Assembly: GCA_021234535.1 (NCBI GenBank)
Contig: CM037835.1
Coordinates: 8,122,001 to 8,186,000, forward strand
Origin: Stichopus chloronotus
Lineage: Eukaryota > Echinodermata > Holothuroidea > Aspidochirotida > Stichopodidae
DNA length: 64,000 nucleotides
Direction of reading: 5' to 3'
The notes beneath the pieces are model-generated. The model worked only from the letters and a program-made list of their open reading frames with translations. It was not told the origin of the DNA and did no database searches. Position 1 is the stretch's first letter. Every line of letters starts with the position of its first letter. Positions 11,903 to 23,611 of this stretch are shown one piece after another. Made by a program: the position numbers and the translations under genes.

Positions 11903-12371
11903 TTGGGAGGCGTAATAAGAATGCAAAAGCAAGTTGATGACCTTCAACAGGAGGTTCAAACCTCCAGTGGAAGGATAGATGATATTGAAGCTGGTAAATT
12001 TACTGATAGTACGACAACAGCCATGGGGCACACAGCTGAGAAAAAGGTTGTTGAAAACTCTCAAGCTGTTTGTAGAGAATTTGGATATGGAGAAAAGGCT
12101 TTCCAATGCTATTGTTTTTGGTTTAACAGAATCAGGCTGTGGGGATACTGAAGTTAAGAACAGTCATGATGCTAAAACTATTTCCGAGTTATTAGAGAAT
12201 ATTGCTATTAATACGAGTATTAAGCCGACTCACATTTTTAGAGTTGGGGCAGTTAAGGAAAGGTCACAGGGCTCTTTGAGCAAACCCTGGCCACTTAAGC
12301 TTGTTTTTAAGCATGAATGGGAAACGCAAGAGGTCAAGAGTGAATTTATTGATTGCAACAAAGGTCACTAA
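11903..12371 (+). pseudogene. LINE ORF1 remnant (coiled coil plus RRM-like part), frameshifted
   Basis: One frame gives a coiled-coil-like KQVDDLQQEVQTSSGRIDDI. A second frame continues with RLSNAIVFGLTESGCGDTE, then THIFRVGAVK and PLKLVFKHEWE, the pattern of L1-type (transposase 22) ORF1 RNA-binding proteins. The frame change near 12000 means it is not translatable as one protein. Confidence 0.6.
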
Positions 12372-12534
12372 AGTAACATTTCTGCGATAGCGATTAGACA
12401 TGATAAAACTTAATGGAAACAAGAAGAGTACCACAGACTGGATTCGGAGTTAATCGCTGGAAGAGAGGAGGGGGGCGAACAAGATCTGGTTATCAGGGAT
12501 AGTCGTTTTCATCCGCAATATAGTCAGTAGGCCC

Positions 12535-13185
12535 TTGAGCCATGTGATTTCTCGTGTGACTGTGGGCGTGGATGAACTTTGTTCCAAGTCTGTCCCTGTT
12601 AAGTGTCTGTATACTAATTGTGACTCTCTTCCAAACAAGAGCGAGGAGCTTAGGGTTTATGTGGTTGAGCAAAAGGTTAATGTTGATGCTTTAACTGAAT
12701 GTATCCCCAAGACTACTCAGGATGATGTCTCCAAAAAGGGTGAATTGGTCAGTAGCTTACAGTTGGATAATTTTGTTTTATATCACAACTTTGTTTTATA
12801 TCATAACTTTTACAGAAGTTCATCAAGTGACATTGAAAAAAATTGAAGTTTTTCTGATGTTTTGTGTGAAACTACTGATGTTAAGTTAATTGATTGCATT
12901 TTGATGGGCGATTTCAATTTCAAAGATATTAACTGGCATTTGCTTACTGCATCACATCATGTTGAAGATGCTTTCTTGAAACCTGTAAAGGACAATTTTC
13001 TGATTCAGCATCAGCTTCAACATACCAGACATAAGAGGGGTCAAGAATCATCCCTACTGGATTTGGTATTTACTCAGGACTGGGATGTTCTGACCAATAT
13101 TGTCCAATTCCCTGGTCTAGATAATAGTGACCATCATGTTTTGATTTTTGGTACTAGGTATGTCGGTGCCTCTGTCCACTCTTAA
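12535..13185 (+). pseudogene. LINE apurinic endonuclease remnant
   Basis: The stretch begins with CLYTNCDSLPNKSEELR and continues across a stop near 12845 to ILMGDFNFKDINW and SSLLDLVFTQ, ending in DNSDHHVLIFG. These are the GDFN and SDHH blocks of LINE endonucleases, which nick target DNA for reverse transcription. The reading frame is broken, and the region ends just before the inserted element at 13199. Confidence 0.75.
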
Positions 13186-13198
13186 GTCTGTCAGATAT

Positions 13199-13878
13199 TA
13201 GACTTTGCAAAGTCTTTCTCGGCGAATGAATTCCCGTCCTTTGATACATTCCTCACAATTTGAGCTGCAGCCTACTTATACCCAACCGAGGATATATACT
13301 CATCTAGTAAACGTGTTTCCCTGTGATTGCCGTCCGCCAGAAAGACTTTGGACACTCGATATAGTTATGTACAAATGAATAGTCACGGTTGACGTTACGG
13401 TTAATACATATTAACATACTACGCGTTCGTCTCATGAAATGAGCCAATAGCAGCGATCAAACAATGAGAGAAAATAATGGTACCTTAGCTAACTTTCACC
13501 CTATCACCAGATTTGCCTACAGCAGAAATAGGATATCGCTAAGAGAGACCTAAAACAGTTGAAGGCGAGTAGAATATTACCATGATATTTACGTACCTAA
13601 TCAGTCGTAGGTCCTTTCCCCATCATCACTCCCATCATTTCTCACGATGGCCGTGATTGGCTTCTACTGAAGTTGTAGCGAAAACCAATGGTATGAGTTA
13701 AGAGTTGTGTGCATATAAATTACAACGAGTGTCCAGAGTCTGCGAGGGCAGCGATCCATGAGGGGAGTAAATACTCTTTCGGAAGAGCAGTACAGTTAGG
13801 ATGTTCCTTCAGAGGTGGCAGAACCAAGATTAGGAACAGAAACTTTCCAGCCCAAGCAGACTAGAGCTGCAGAGTCTA
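13199..13878. mobile_element. 680-bp TIR element nested in the LINE, 9-bp target duplication
   Basis: The insert starts TAGACTTTGCA and ends TGCAGAGTCTA, terminal inverted repeats matching at 10 of 11 positions. It is flanked on both sides by GTCAGATAT (13190-13198 and 13879-13887). The LINE coding remnants resume soon after the right flank, which marks this as an insertion. It contains no long reading frame. A 9-bp duplication fits Mutator-like elements, though hAT (8 bp) is not excluded. An internal TATAAA-like stretch lies near 13716. Confidence 0.6.
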
Positions 13879-13950
13879 GTCAGATATTGATATGACAGGG
13901 GTGTCTACGTGGGTATGTCTACGTTCTTAGATTTGGATTAGAATGCTTGT

Positions 13951-15675
13951 TTGCAGGACATGGATGTTGAAGAAGCTTGGCATTTTTTCAAGGCAAAGGT
14001 CACTGAAGCTGTGGAGTTATTTGTTCCTAATACTTGTCATGGTAAGAAGGATAGGCCAAGACCCACCTGGATGACTGGTGAGGCAATTAAGAAGGTGAAG
14101 GATAAGCAAAAGGCATGGAGGCAATGTTTGAGATCAAAATCACAGGGGGATTATAACATTTATGCTCGTTTAAGGAATCAAGCTAGATGGAACACCAGAG
14201 GAGCTGTTCGAAATTCCTAGGGAAGCTAGATCCAATCCTAATGTTTTCTGGTGTTATGTTAAAAATAGAACGACAGTGAGGTGTCCTGTCCATGCTCTAG
14301 AGAGTGTAGCTGGTTCTGGGGCTCTAGTCGATGATGCTACAAGTGAAGCTAGTATTCTTAATCAGTTCTTTAGCAGTGTTTTTACAGAGGAAGATCTGAA
14401 TTCCTTACCGGTGATTGAGGCAAGATCTGAGGGTACACCTGTCTTGGATGTGAAGATTCATAAGCATGATATTATGAGGAAACTGAGGAAGTTGAATGTT
14501 TCCAAATCTCCTGGTCCGGATGGGCTCCATTCTCGTGTTCTGTTTGAGACTCGTTTTGCTATTTGCGATGCATTGGATGTGATTTTAAAGAAATCTTTCA
14601 GATCTTCTTGTCTTCCTAAGGGTTGGAAATTGGGTCACATAACTCCTCTTTTCAAGAAAGGTACAGTAAATGTTCAGACCCTTCAAACTATCAGCCTGTT
14701 AGTCTGACCTCTCTTGTGTGCAAGATCTGTGAGTTTTTCGTGAGAGATATTATATTCCAGCATATGGTGCAAAATAAATTACTTACCTCTGAACAGTATG
14801 GCCTTGTAGCAGACAGGTCCTATGTTTCTCAGCTTATTGGTACTTTTGACAATTGGACGAGATCACTTGACAACAAAAGTAATGTTGATGTTGTTTACAT
14901 TTATTTTATGAAGGCTTTTGACTTTGACAAAGTACCCCACCAGACATTACTGCTGAAGTTAAAGAGTTCCGGTATTGGTGGCAATGTGATTGAGTGGACT
15001 AAATCCTTCCTTTCTGACCGTAGGCAACATGTACATGTTGAAGGTTGTTTTTCTGACTGGGCGAATATTACCAGTGGTATACCTCAAGGGAGTGTTTTAG
15101 GCCCAACCTTGTTCTTGGTTTATATCAATGATTTACCTGATGTTATCTCTAGGTGTGAAATTAAATTATTTGCTGGTCTAAGAGGAAGATTGTGGTTTGT
15201 TGCAGCCTGCATATTGATGGTTTTTGATTGGTCTGTGACTTGGCAACTTTGCTTTCACCCTGATAAGTGTCAGATTCTCAGGTTGGGTGTCTCTGCACCC
15301 ACTTTTGTTTACTCTATGAGGGATTATGCTGGTGCAAGACATAGTCTCAAGATAAGTTCTTGTCAAAAAGATCTTGGTGTACTTGTCGACAATGAGTTAG
15401 CCTTTCAAGAACATATTTCTGGTACTGTTGCCAAGGCCTATGGCATTTTGGGTACAATTAGAAGAACTTTTCAGTTTTTAAATCATTCCCCTTTACTTTT
15501 GTTGTACAAATCCATGGTGCATCCTGTTTTAGAGTATGGTATTCCCGCTTGGTCGCCATTCCTTTGGAAGGATATTGATGATATTGAGTCTGTTCAGAGA
15601 CATGCTACTAAACTGGTTCCTGGTCTTAGAGAACTTTCCTATCGTGATAGACTACGCCATTTGAATTTGTCTTGA
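13951..15675 (+). pseudogene. LINE reverse transcriptase remnant
   Basis: Pieces read DVEEAWHFFKAKVTEA (linker after the endonuclease), SKSPGPDGLHSRV (start of RT), KAFDFDKVPHQTLLLKLKS, GIPQGSVLGPTLFLVYINDL and, near the end, LEYGIPAWSPFLWKDIDDIE, followed by the DRLRHLNL motif typical of CR1/L2-type LINEs. The catalytic F/YADD box is lost: the expected position reads KLFAGLRGR. A stop and frame change near 14700 also break it, so it cannot be active. Confidence 0.85.
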
Positions 15676-16373
15676 TTTAGGTTGAGGAGACTGTGAGGCG
15701 ACATGATTTATATGTATAAGTATTTGAATGGTACTATGTTGTGAATAATCAGCTTTTTTATGGGGCTGTGGATTCCAATATGCGTGGGCATTCTTTTAGG
15801 ATTCTCAAGCCTCATTGTAAAAAATGTTTGACAGATTTTTTACTCAGCAAAATATAGGCGTTTGGAACTTGCTCCCAGAGCATGTCGTCAACGGACCATC
15901 TTTAAACAGGTTCAAGTCTAGCTTTGACCAAGTTTGGAAGCAAAGCGAACATTATTTTGACTGTAAAGCTGACATTTACTGATTTTACTTGCTATGACGA
16001 AGTGGCCGGAGGCCAGCAACGTCCCATTGATGATGATGACTGCATGTTACCGTGGCTTGAATGAAACTTACCATTCATGCCTAGCCTAACTATGCACCAA
16101 TGCATTGCCTCAGTCTTAATTATTTAGGCTAGACCTCGCCTAGCCAGACCTTCACTTCAGTCAGGCTTCCCCTCAGTCGCGGCCTGTAGGCCTAAAAATG
16201 TTAGACTAGAATTGGCCTAAACTGTTCAAGTCGACGCCAGTTTAATGCAAGCGTTTTTGTCCTAGGCCTAAGTTAGATCCTATGATTTGGACACGGCCTA
16301 GCCTAGGCCTCAGTTACTTGTAGTTGTACTGTACTGTCGTTCGATCCTGGGTTAGGCTAGCCTAGGATACTTA

Positions 16374-16499
<126 letters not shown>

Positions 16500-16984
16500 T
16501 TAGGCGTTCTGTTTAGTCACGTAACATTCATCAGTGAGCCTCCAACATTCTCCTGGCAAGCTAGAAGGCTACTAACTAGCCTCAAACGTACGTATATAGG
16601 GCTAGGATACTGTCTTCTATTTCACGCACATCAAGCTGTTGAGCCTAACTCAGTAACTGCTTACACACGTAAAGTGTAAGTTACTTCGTAGAATCACTGT
16701 TCGACAGAATTTCGCTGATATGGAGTACACTATTTACAGTATGCCTACTCATACATGGTGTATCACCCAACAGCAGTTATCACTTGTGTACGACTCCGTA
16801 GCTATTTTGCCTAGTAGACAACGTCGAATATCTATGAAATATTACATATCTTATACTCCCTAATGAGTGAGAGGGTGGTAATCGTAACCTACTTTGTTCA
16901 TTGTAAAAATGCGCACAATGGCTTTCATTTATAGGTGAATGATATATTATAATTTCCTTTTAATTTGTTGATGTTTGATACCAA

Positions 16985-17076
16985 TTTCCCCGCTACACTT
17001 TATCACATGGGATCTGAAAACGTTGAATGATTGGTCTTGGTTTTCCCGCTAATTTAATTTGTCACTCTTCGATTGG
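16985..17076. promoter_or_regulatory. putative divergent promoter region: E2F- and NF-Y-like sites
   Basis: About 500-590 bp upstream of the CDK2 ATG are TTTCCCCGC (16985-16993, next to CCAAT at 16981), ATTGG (17030-17034), TTTTCCCGC (17041-17049, an exact E2F consensus) and ATTGG (17072-17076). E2F and CCAAT (NF-Y) combinations are a known mark of cell-cycle promoters. The order CDK2 (minus) and HDGF-related gene (plus) is head-to-head, so the region may serve both. The mapping is by motif only; the transcription starts are unknown. Confidence 0.45.
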
Positions 17077-17099
17077 TGAAAAAGTTTTATCCTGATAAA

Positions 17100-20063
17100 T
17101 ATGCATTATCCCGGGAACCGTTGATCACATCATGAATATTAAGTACTACTACTACCCAAACAATCATCATGGCGGGTCGCTGCGAAGGTGACAGGTGACC
17201 TGCTGTCGAATATCGAGATAGATATTGATTGCTGTTTTCATCTCAGAACCGGTATTTTGATGGAATTTCTATATAACTGTGCCTGCTTTAAATATGCAGA
17301 CACCGTCTTTGTCACTATATATTGCCTATTTCGCTTCCTAAGTTATTACATTTATTTTTGTCCATGTCCTTATGCTGTGTTAGGCTATCAGCACTGTATT
17401 TAAAATTGCTACGTTCACAATAAAATTGGCGTGGAAAATGTATAACACTAGGCCCAGTGTTACGACAGCATGAATGGAAAATTGAACCGTGGTAAACCAT
17501 GGCACCTCACTCTATACTACAGTCCTAACTAAGCTACTGTAACTTAGGACAATACATATCCTATGTTGATGTGAAAACGCTAAGGTAGACACGCTTGGTA
17601 AGGTCAGGCCCAGCCTTATTATTGTTATTCCGAATGGAGCACATAGTACATACAGTACCCCGTAGTTGGCGAGCCCCCAAAATTGGCGCTTCCTTCAAAA
17701 ATTACTCGCTATCACTGTGGCAACATTATTGAAGTGAGCCTAACCTTCTTGAATCTAACCACAGTTACGTATTTCACGATTATGAACCCATTTCAGGTAC
17801 GTTTCCTTTAAATAAGGGCTTGTTTGTGACATTTAAAATATCGGCGATGGATTCCTTAAGAGCGCCAATTTCGGGGTACTGTACATACTAGCCTAGTTGG
17901 ACACTCTTCTCAGTAGTTCCTTCATGTACAGATCATGTATGCTAACTTAGTGGTATTAGTAATTGTTACTTTCATTTAGTAGCTAGGCCTACTAGTACTA
18001 TCAGGCTGGCATAACAATTTGGTCCTACTGCTAAAGCTGTTGTAATACCAGTCAAATGGGTACAACTATAGAATACCCTGCCAATATGAAATCTCACTGA
18101 GCCTCCGGAGGCGCAGTCGTAGTCATATCAAAACTGTGCAGCAAGTGCATATACGGTGACTGCGCATCCACCCAGGATTGGAGGTGCAGTGGACTTAGAA
18201 GAATTTTTAAAGAAAGATAACTTACACTACAAGCCATGAACTCATATTGAGTCATTCTCAAAATAACACGCAAGTGTATATGTGCGACTGTGCCTCCACC
18301 CGGGGCTGGAGGCTCAGTGGACTTAAAAGATTTTTTAAAGAAATGTAACCTACATTTCAAGCCATGCAAGTGTATAATGTAAGAAGAAAACAGAGAGCGT
18401 AGATAGAGTCGGCTCTGGAAGAAAGCAGAGATAGAGAAGAAAGCATTTAACAGCGCCTCCACGTTTTTAAAAAGGTTTTCTTTGACCGTGGTGGGATATT
18501 CTATAGTTACTCTGTCAAATGTACCCAGACCATAGCATGCCATACCAAAATGTTCCAGTATTGGTCAAAACTTCCTCATGCCGCAACATCCCCATGTCAT
18601 TGGAACAACAGTAGTAAGTCATGTATATGTAAAACAGAGTTGATGATATGAGTGTTGCTGATATTGTTTGGTAGATTATACCTTCAAGTAAGCCTACGCT
18701 ACAGCAGTATATACTTGCTGCACAAGTGGAATTTCTATACATCTGCAATTGACAGATCATTCAACTGAGTTTATCTTAGCAGTCGTGACAATTGAGTAGA
18801 CTATTTTATCCTAAATACATTCTTATCCAAGTGGCCCATCTGAAGTTTGGACTTAGGCTACAGCTTAGTTAGGCTTGTACTTCTGTATCAAGAGACCAAA
18901 CAAAACTTAACACTTCAGTTATCTTTGTCAAACTGATGTGTTTGTAGTATTCCTTGGAATATACAGTGCCCTCTGGAATTAATGTGTCATCCAACCGCAG
19001 TTGAAAGGCGCAGTGTAGTTCACTTCTATCCTTTGAACCGGAGCATGATGGGAAAGTTCTGATCTACTTTTCAGATGGCAGTATTAAAACAAAAAAGTTA
19101 TCTCTGTAGAAAACAAAAAAAAATTTCGGCTAGTCTTTTATGTTTCACAGAAAAAAAAATGCAAGTTGTAAGTATGGTGGTGATGTAGGATGGAAATTGC
19201 ATAGGAGCATTTATGGAGCATAAACAATCTCTCCAGAGTTTGTGAGTATAGAAGCAATACTCTATAGTGAATACTACATGCAAATATTGGCACATTGAAA
19301 TGCAATCTGTATTGGCTCATAGGAAAATTTGCATGTTAAATTTTAGTGTATGAATTCCTTGAGAGACAGTAAACCTTTTAGCTCATATTTGTGTTTTCAA
19401 AGTATTTGTCATTCTGTACTGCAAACTTTCTTTCAGTAAAATTCATCTTATATTGTCCAAGCAAATTAGAAAATCATTCTATACAGTCACTTTTAGAGAT
19501 ATTTGTAGATAGTTGACAGCCCTCGGAAGTTTTTTCTGATTATGTGTCTTGTGTACTTTACCATTAGTACTCAGACTGGAAAACTTGTGGAAAAGCAATT
19601 GAGTCATCTTATTTTGGCAATATGTGGTATGGGCTGTCAGTTGTGACATGAATGTGTGGATTGTACAGTACCTTGCCAGAAGATGAATTGTGTGATTATT
19701 TTCAACAGCAGGACAGCATGCAGACTTCATTTGGGTCAGTTGAAGATTAATCAGGGACTGCCAGACACCAGGAGGCTAGAGTCTTCAGTTTCCTGAGTGA
19801 CTGCACCCAAATTTGACTCTGTGTGGGGATTTTCCTCTATTCCTTGTACTTTTTTACCACTAGCCATTAGCTATGAAAGGTTAAGTAGCAATGGAAGTCA
19901 TCACACCTAACATGCGGGTACTAAGCATACTAAGAGTTGCAGAAATTGCAGTCCATAGTGATGCTTCTGGTTTAAAATGAAGTGGAAGAACATTCTTCAA
20001 GCTTAACTTTAGAAATTGGTTGTTATAAAGTTTGATTCTCTGTTTGTTGTTTTCTTGTCACAG
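17100..20063. other. upstream region of the HDGF-related gene, 5' exon not located
   Basis: The acceptor at 20061-20063 (CAG) just before the coding exon implies at least one non-coding 5' exon upstream. One possible place is 17168-17205, where ATCATGGCGGGTCGCTGCGAAG is followed by GTGACAG, but this is weak. A two-copy tandem repeat lies at 18141-18399. No coding gene is seen here. Confidence 0.35.
18141..18399. repeat. two-copy tandem repeat, 129-bp period
   Basis: The segment beginning GCAAGTGCATATACGGTGAC (18141) is repeated from 18270 as GCAAGTGTATATGTGCGACT. The homologous segments continue through AGTGGACTTA, TTTTTAAAGAAA and CAAGCCATG. No coding role is seen. Confidence 0.75.
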
Positions 20064-20156
20064 AAGACTGCCAGATACAAAATGTCCAAGCCAATCTTCA
20101 AACCTGGTGATAAAGTGTTTGCCAAGATGAAAGGCTGGCCATTCTGGCCAGCAAGA
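20064..20156 (+). CDS. HDGFL2: HDGF-related (HDGFL2/LEDGF-type) exon 1: start of PWWP domain
   Basis: The coding part starts at ATG 20082 and reads MSKPIFKPGDKVFAKMKGWP, ending FWPAR before a GTGAGT donor. This is the N-terminal half of a PWWP domain, which binds H3K36-methylated nucleosomes and DNA. The PWWP motif itself reads PFWP. Met16 and Trp22 match two of the three aromatic-cage positions of human LEDGF. The ATG is chosen because it gives the same short N-terminus as HDGF-family proteins; an AG acceptor at 20062-20063 implies an upstream 5'UTR exon. The joined protein is about 1272 residues, twice the length of human HDGFL2. The post-IBD part and the RRYK motif favour HDGFL2 over PSIP1, but an invertebrate single-copy ancestor of both is likely. 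Confidence 0.9.
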
Positions 20157-23100
20157 GTGAGTACTTCCACCTCTCTTCTCACAAACCCTCATTAATTAAG
20201 GGATGGGAAAATAAGAACTGTCTCTGAGGATGAAGGGTGTGGGGTAGAAGTGGCAGAGTGAGAGAGGGTTTTCAACCACAGCAAGTGTAAGTTGTGAAAG
20301 CCTCGGGCTATCGCAGATGTTACTTTCAAGCAAGTTTTCATTACAGTTTTGGGAAGTAAAATTTTGGTATTGGGTTGCACCAACCAGGAAATCATAGGAA
20401 TTGTAGGAAATTGCCACCAGCATATTTAACTTATAATCTGCTGTGCAACAATGCAACCATTGCTCCTCTGATGGTATTAAGTCTGTTTGCCATAACTTTT
20501 CAAAATTGAATCAAGTAGTTATCTTTTGACTTGGACTATTTGTACTTTCACTTGCATATCATATCATTAATCTCACTTCCAATCTTTTGCATAGTCAATT
20601 CCCTAGTGAGGCTACGTCTCTGGAATCGTCCTTCGGGTTTTCCGCGCCGGTTGACACAAGATTCGTACCCTTGCAGAAAAAATAGATCCGTTAACCACCC
20701 AGTCGGCGGACATGCGGATTAGTACACAATCGCCCCGCCCCCATGATTCATCATAATAACCGTAAATGTTCATGAGCGAAGGGAATAAAGCACCAATACA
20801 AGTATTATGTTTCAGCGATCAAGCCATAAATAAAGACTCTGGCTCTATGAAACTTCTCGAAATTTCACACAGGGGAAGATTGTTTATGAATTTTATACAA
20901 AGATTACAAATAAATTACATTCGCAGTCTAGGTTTGGTAGCTTCCTGAAAAGGATTCATGCGTGGAGTGGTAGAGCACAAGTGAACTCTTATATAGATAA
21001 GACATGACTAGAACAACGTCACTTTCACTATATTGATCACGTGGGCACACATTACATCCTTTTGACTAGAGTCATTTGTAACCCTGTATAGTCTGCATTA
21101 TATATCAAAGATTTTTAAATGGTATCGTCCCGAAGAAGGTACATTATTTACTATTTGTATTATTTTTGTGTTAAATATCGGTGTATCTTTATGGCGGCAT
21201 TGAGATATAAAATTAAAAGGGTAATACAACATCTAATCGATAGATTTTATTCCAAAAGTTTAAAAACATGTTTCTTTATTTTCAATCAGTCAAGGCGTTG
21301 TACCCTTGTTTTCGTAGTAAAAAATCCAATTTGGAGCACTAGGCCCCACCCCAATCCAATTATAGCAGATTTGCCACAGCTTACTGAAGCTAGCATGATA
21401 TGGCCAGGCTCGCGACCAAAGAAACTGCGAGAAGTTTCTCCGTACTTACACCGTGCATTTCGTGCTAGAGCGCAACTTTAATACAGTATGTGTTGTGAAT
21501 ACATGTACATGTATTAACATCAGTGTAAAATAGCTTTATCGATCGCTGCGCGGAGTAACTTTTCGTGGAGATGTCGTTGAAAGTTCACCTAGGGTTATCA
21601 AAACCACTATTTATTGAGACCTCAAATATTTTTTGATGTATTCCAGTGAATTTTTCTCAGCGTAAACTGCTTTTGTTTGATTCATAGGCCTAATTCGTAA
21701 GCGAGGTACATCCTACTCATCTTGCTAGTTTTAGACGTTATAGCTGAGTTTGTGTTTGATTAGCCTACGGAACATCAACCAGAAAGTGAGAGAAGAATTT
21801 AAAAAAAAAAACCTCATTTTCTATTTCTCCCTAAACCTGTACATGTGTGCTGATATATCTGCTGTATCTATTATATGCTACTTCATTCTTGCAAATGCAA
21901 TGCATGAGTAGGCAGCCTATGCAAAGTAGGCTTAGGCTAACTTTCAAAGAAAATAACACAAGACAACTTCACTAGATCTACAAGGGAAATTGAAAAGCAG
22001 TAAGACATTTAAGCACAGATTAGGGCCAAAAAAGAGACAAAATTACACATAACAAGAAAAGTGAAAGTATAAGTTGACAAACCATCAACAGCAAAAATCA
22101 AAAAGTTCAAACGTAAAATATAAAAGTAAAGTACCCAATCATCTTAAAGAAAGGGACTTGTGAAATGGTTCTGCCCATGAAAGAGTAAGGCACCGAAGCG
22201 ATTAGTATAGCTAAATACCGTCAGTAGGCTCACAATTTTTCACTCTGAAATTTTCATGAATTTTCAATCGTCATTCAAACTGGGAAAATGAAAAAAAAAG
22301 TCTCATATACCATATATATAACTGCAGAGTGAGATCATGTCTGCGTACGGTTAGGGAGAAGGAGGTCAACCATCCGGCCACCACTTCCCTTTTCAGACTT
22401 TTTCTGTAAGACGCCTGAACACACAGCGACCTTGAAAATCATATGACAAGAATGATGTTACCTGGTCAACTGCTAGGCCTAACCTAGTGCACAAAAAAAT
22501 TCTAGGGCCCAAGTCAGTAGACAAAAGTGGGTTATGTCATAAAGTTTTATTGCACTCTTGCCTGTCTTGCTGGAATGGACCATTTTTTTTCCCCCTTACT
22601 CTTACGCTTACATACCGGTAGTGTGCTTGAAAAAGTTATGTAAGAATAGTTTCTATTACCCACAGACGCTAGTTAAAAAACTCAATTTTGGTTATAAAGG
22701 TCTAAATTTATATGAGAATCACTTAGTTACAACATTTTTATGCACGTTATCTTGTCTTTTGTTAATTAGAGGCTTGGTCTTGAACATCTGATTGTAAAGT
22801 TTGACTGTTCATGTGACTTTTAATTTGATTGGTTTGCGGTTATAATCATGGCGAAAGGGCGTTAATAGTCATAAGTAGGTCAAGTGCTTATTGATACCGT
22901 ACAAACAAGCTTGACCTTAAGTCATATAACAATCATAACAATGAAGCATATGGCAATACCTAAGCGGTTTAGGACTTTCAAAATCACCACAAAATCATAA
23001 CCGGGCAATTTTTTTTTTGTCACAAGTCAATTTTTTTTTTTCTCACAAAACATTGGACGTGGGGTAACAAAAATGATTTCGTTCACATAATTTATCACTT

Positions 23101-23534
23101 GAATGCTTTTGGAAGTTATCAATGTCCTCTACGATGTTTGACATCTCTACCTGAAGTGGATAGGCTGATTATAGCTGGTTCCTGGACTATACTAAGAGTT
23201 ATCGGCAAGCATTATAAGAGCGGCAACTTCAGTTTTTATTTCAAGCCTGTCTCTGGCCGATCGTGGCTACGTCGAATTTGCCATGCAAATTCAAATTTCT
23301 AGTTTTGAATGTAAATATGTCTTGTCATTCAGTGTTTGCAGCAATTTTTGTCAATCTTGTATGGCAACCACTAAGTGAGAAAGGGTATCAGACATGTTGT
23401 ACAGTTTCATCTTTTATTTCTTATACTGTCTTTCCTGGGCAAAAAAATTTTGTTTGGCTGAAAGGAATTTTTTGTCTTTTGTGGACATTTTTCACCAGCA
23501 GTCTAACTTGAGTTTATTCTTTTTGGTGTTATAG
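20157..23534 (+). other. intron 1 of the HDGF-related gene
   Basis: This is a 3.4-kb intron. Around 20600-21560 the base composition is richer in CG dinucleotides than its surroundings and may be an inserted element, but no terminal repeats or recognisable protein were found. Nothing else is identified. Confidence 0.5.
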
Positions 23535-23611
23535 GTAGACGAGGTGCCAGAAGGTGGTGTTAAACCTCCACCTAACAAATATCTTATCTTCTTCTACGGA
23601 ACTCATGAAAC
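23535..23611 (+). CDS. HDGFL2: HDGF-related exon 2: PWWP domain core
   Basis: The exon reads [20 protein letters not shown], then YGTHE with a split Thr codon. It continues the PWWP beta-barrel; Phe45 is the third aromatic-cage position. The acceptor is TTATAG before 23535 and the donor AAAC|GTACGT after 23611; exon 1 joins in phase 0. Confidence 0.92.

Larger units (their letters stand above)
11880..16045 (+). mobile_element. CR1/L2-like LINE copy 2, nearly full length but dead
   Basis: A second LINE in the same orientation carries, in order, an ORF1 remnant, an endonuclease remnant, a reverse transcriptase and a C-terminal tail ending FDQVWKQSEHYFDC with a stop at 15980-15982. A short 3' segment with GATGATGATGAC follows. 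It is split by a TIR element at 13199-13878. Its ORF1 differs in type from the fragment just upstream, so the two are not one element. It lies in CDK2 intron 1; boundaries are approximate. Confidence 0.8.

Noticed and set aside
14623..15675. 350-residue uninterrupted frame as a host gene
   Set aside because: The sequence is a LINE reverse transcriptase lacking its ADD catalytic box and broken upstream, so it is a transposon relic in a CDK2 intron.
21119..21481. 120-residue plus-strand frame in intron 1 of the HDGF-related gene
   Set aside because: No homology or motif is recognised, and including it would break the PWWP domain between exons 1 and 2.
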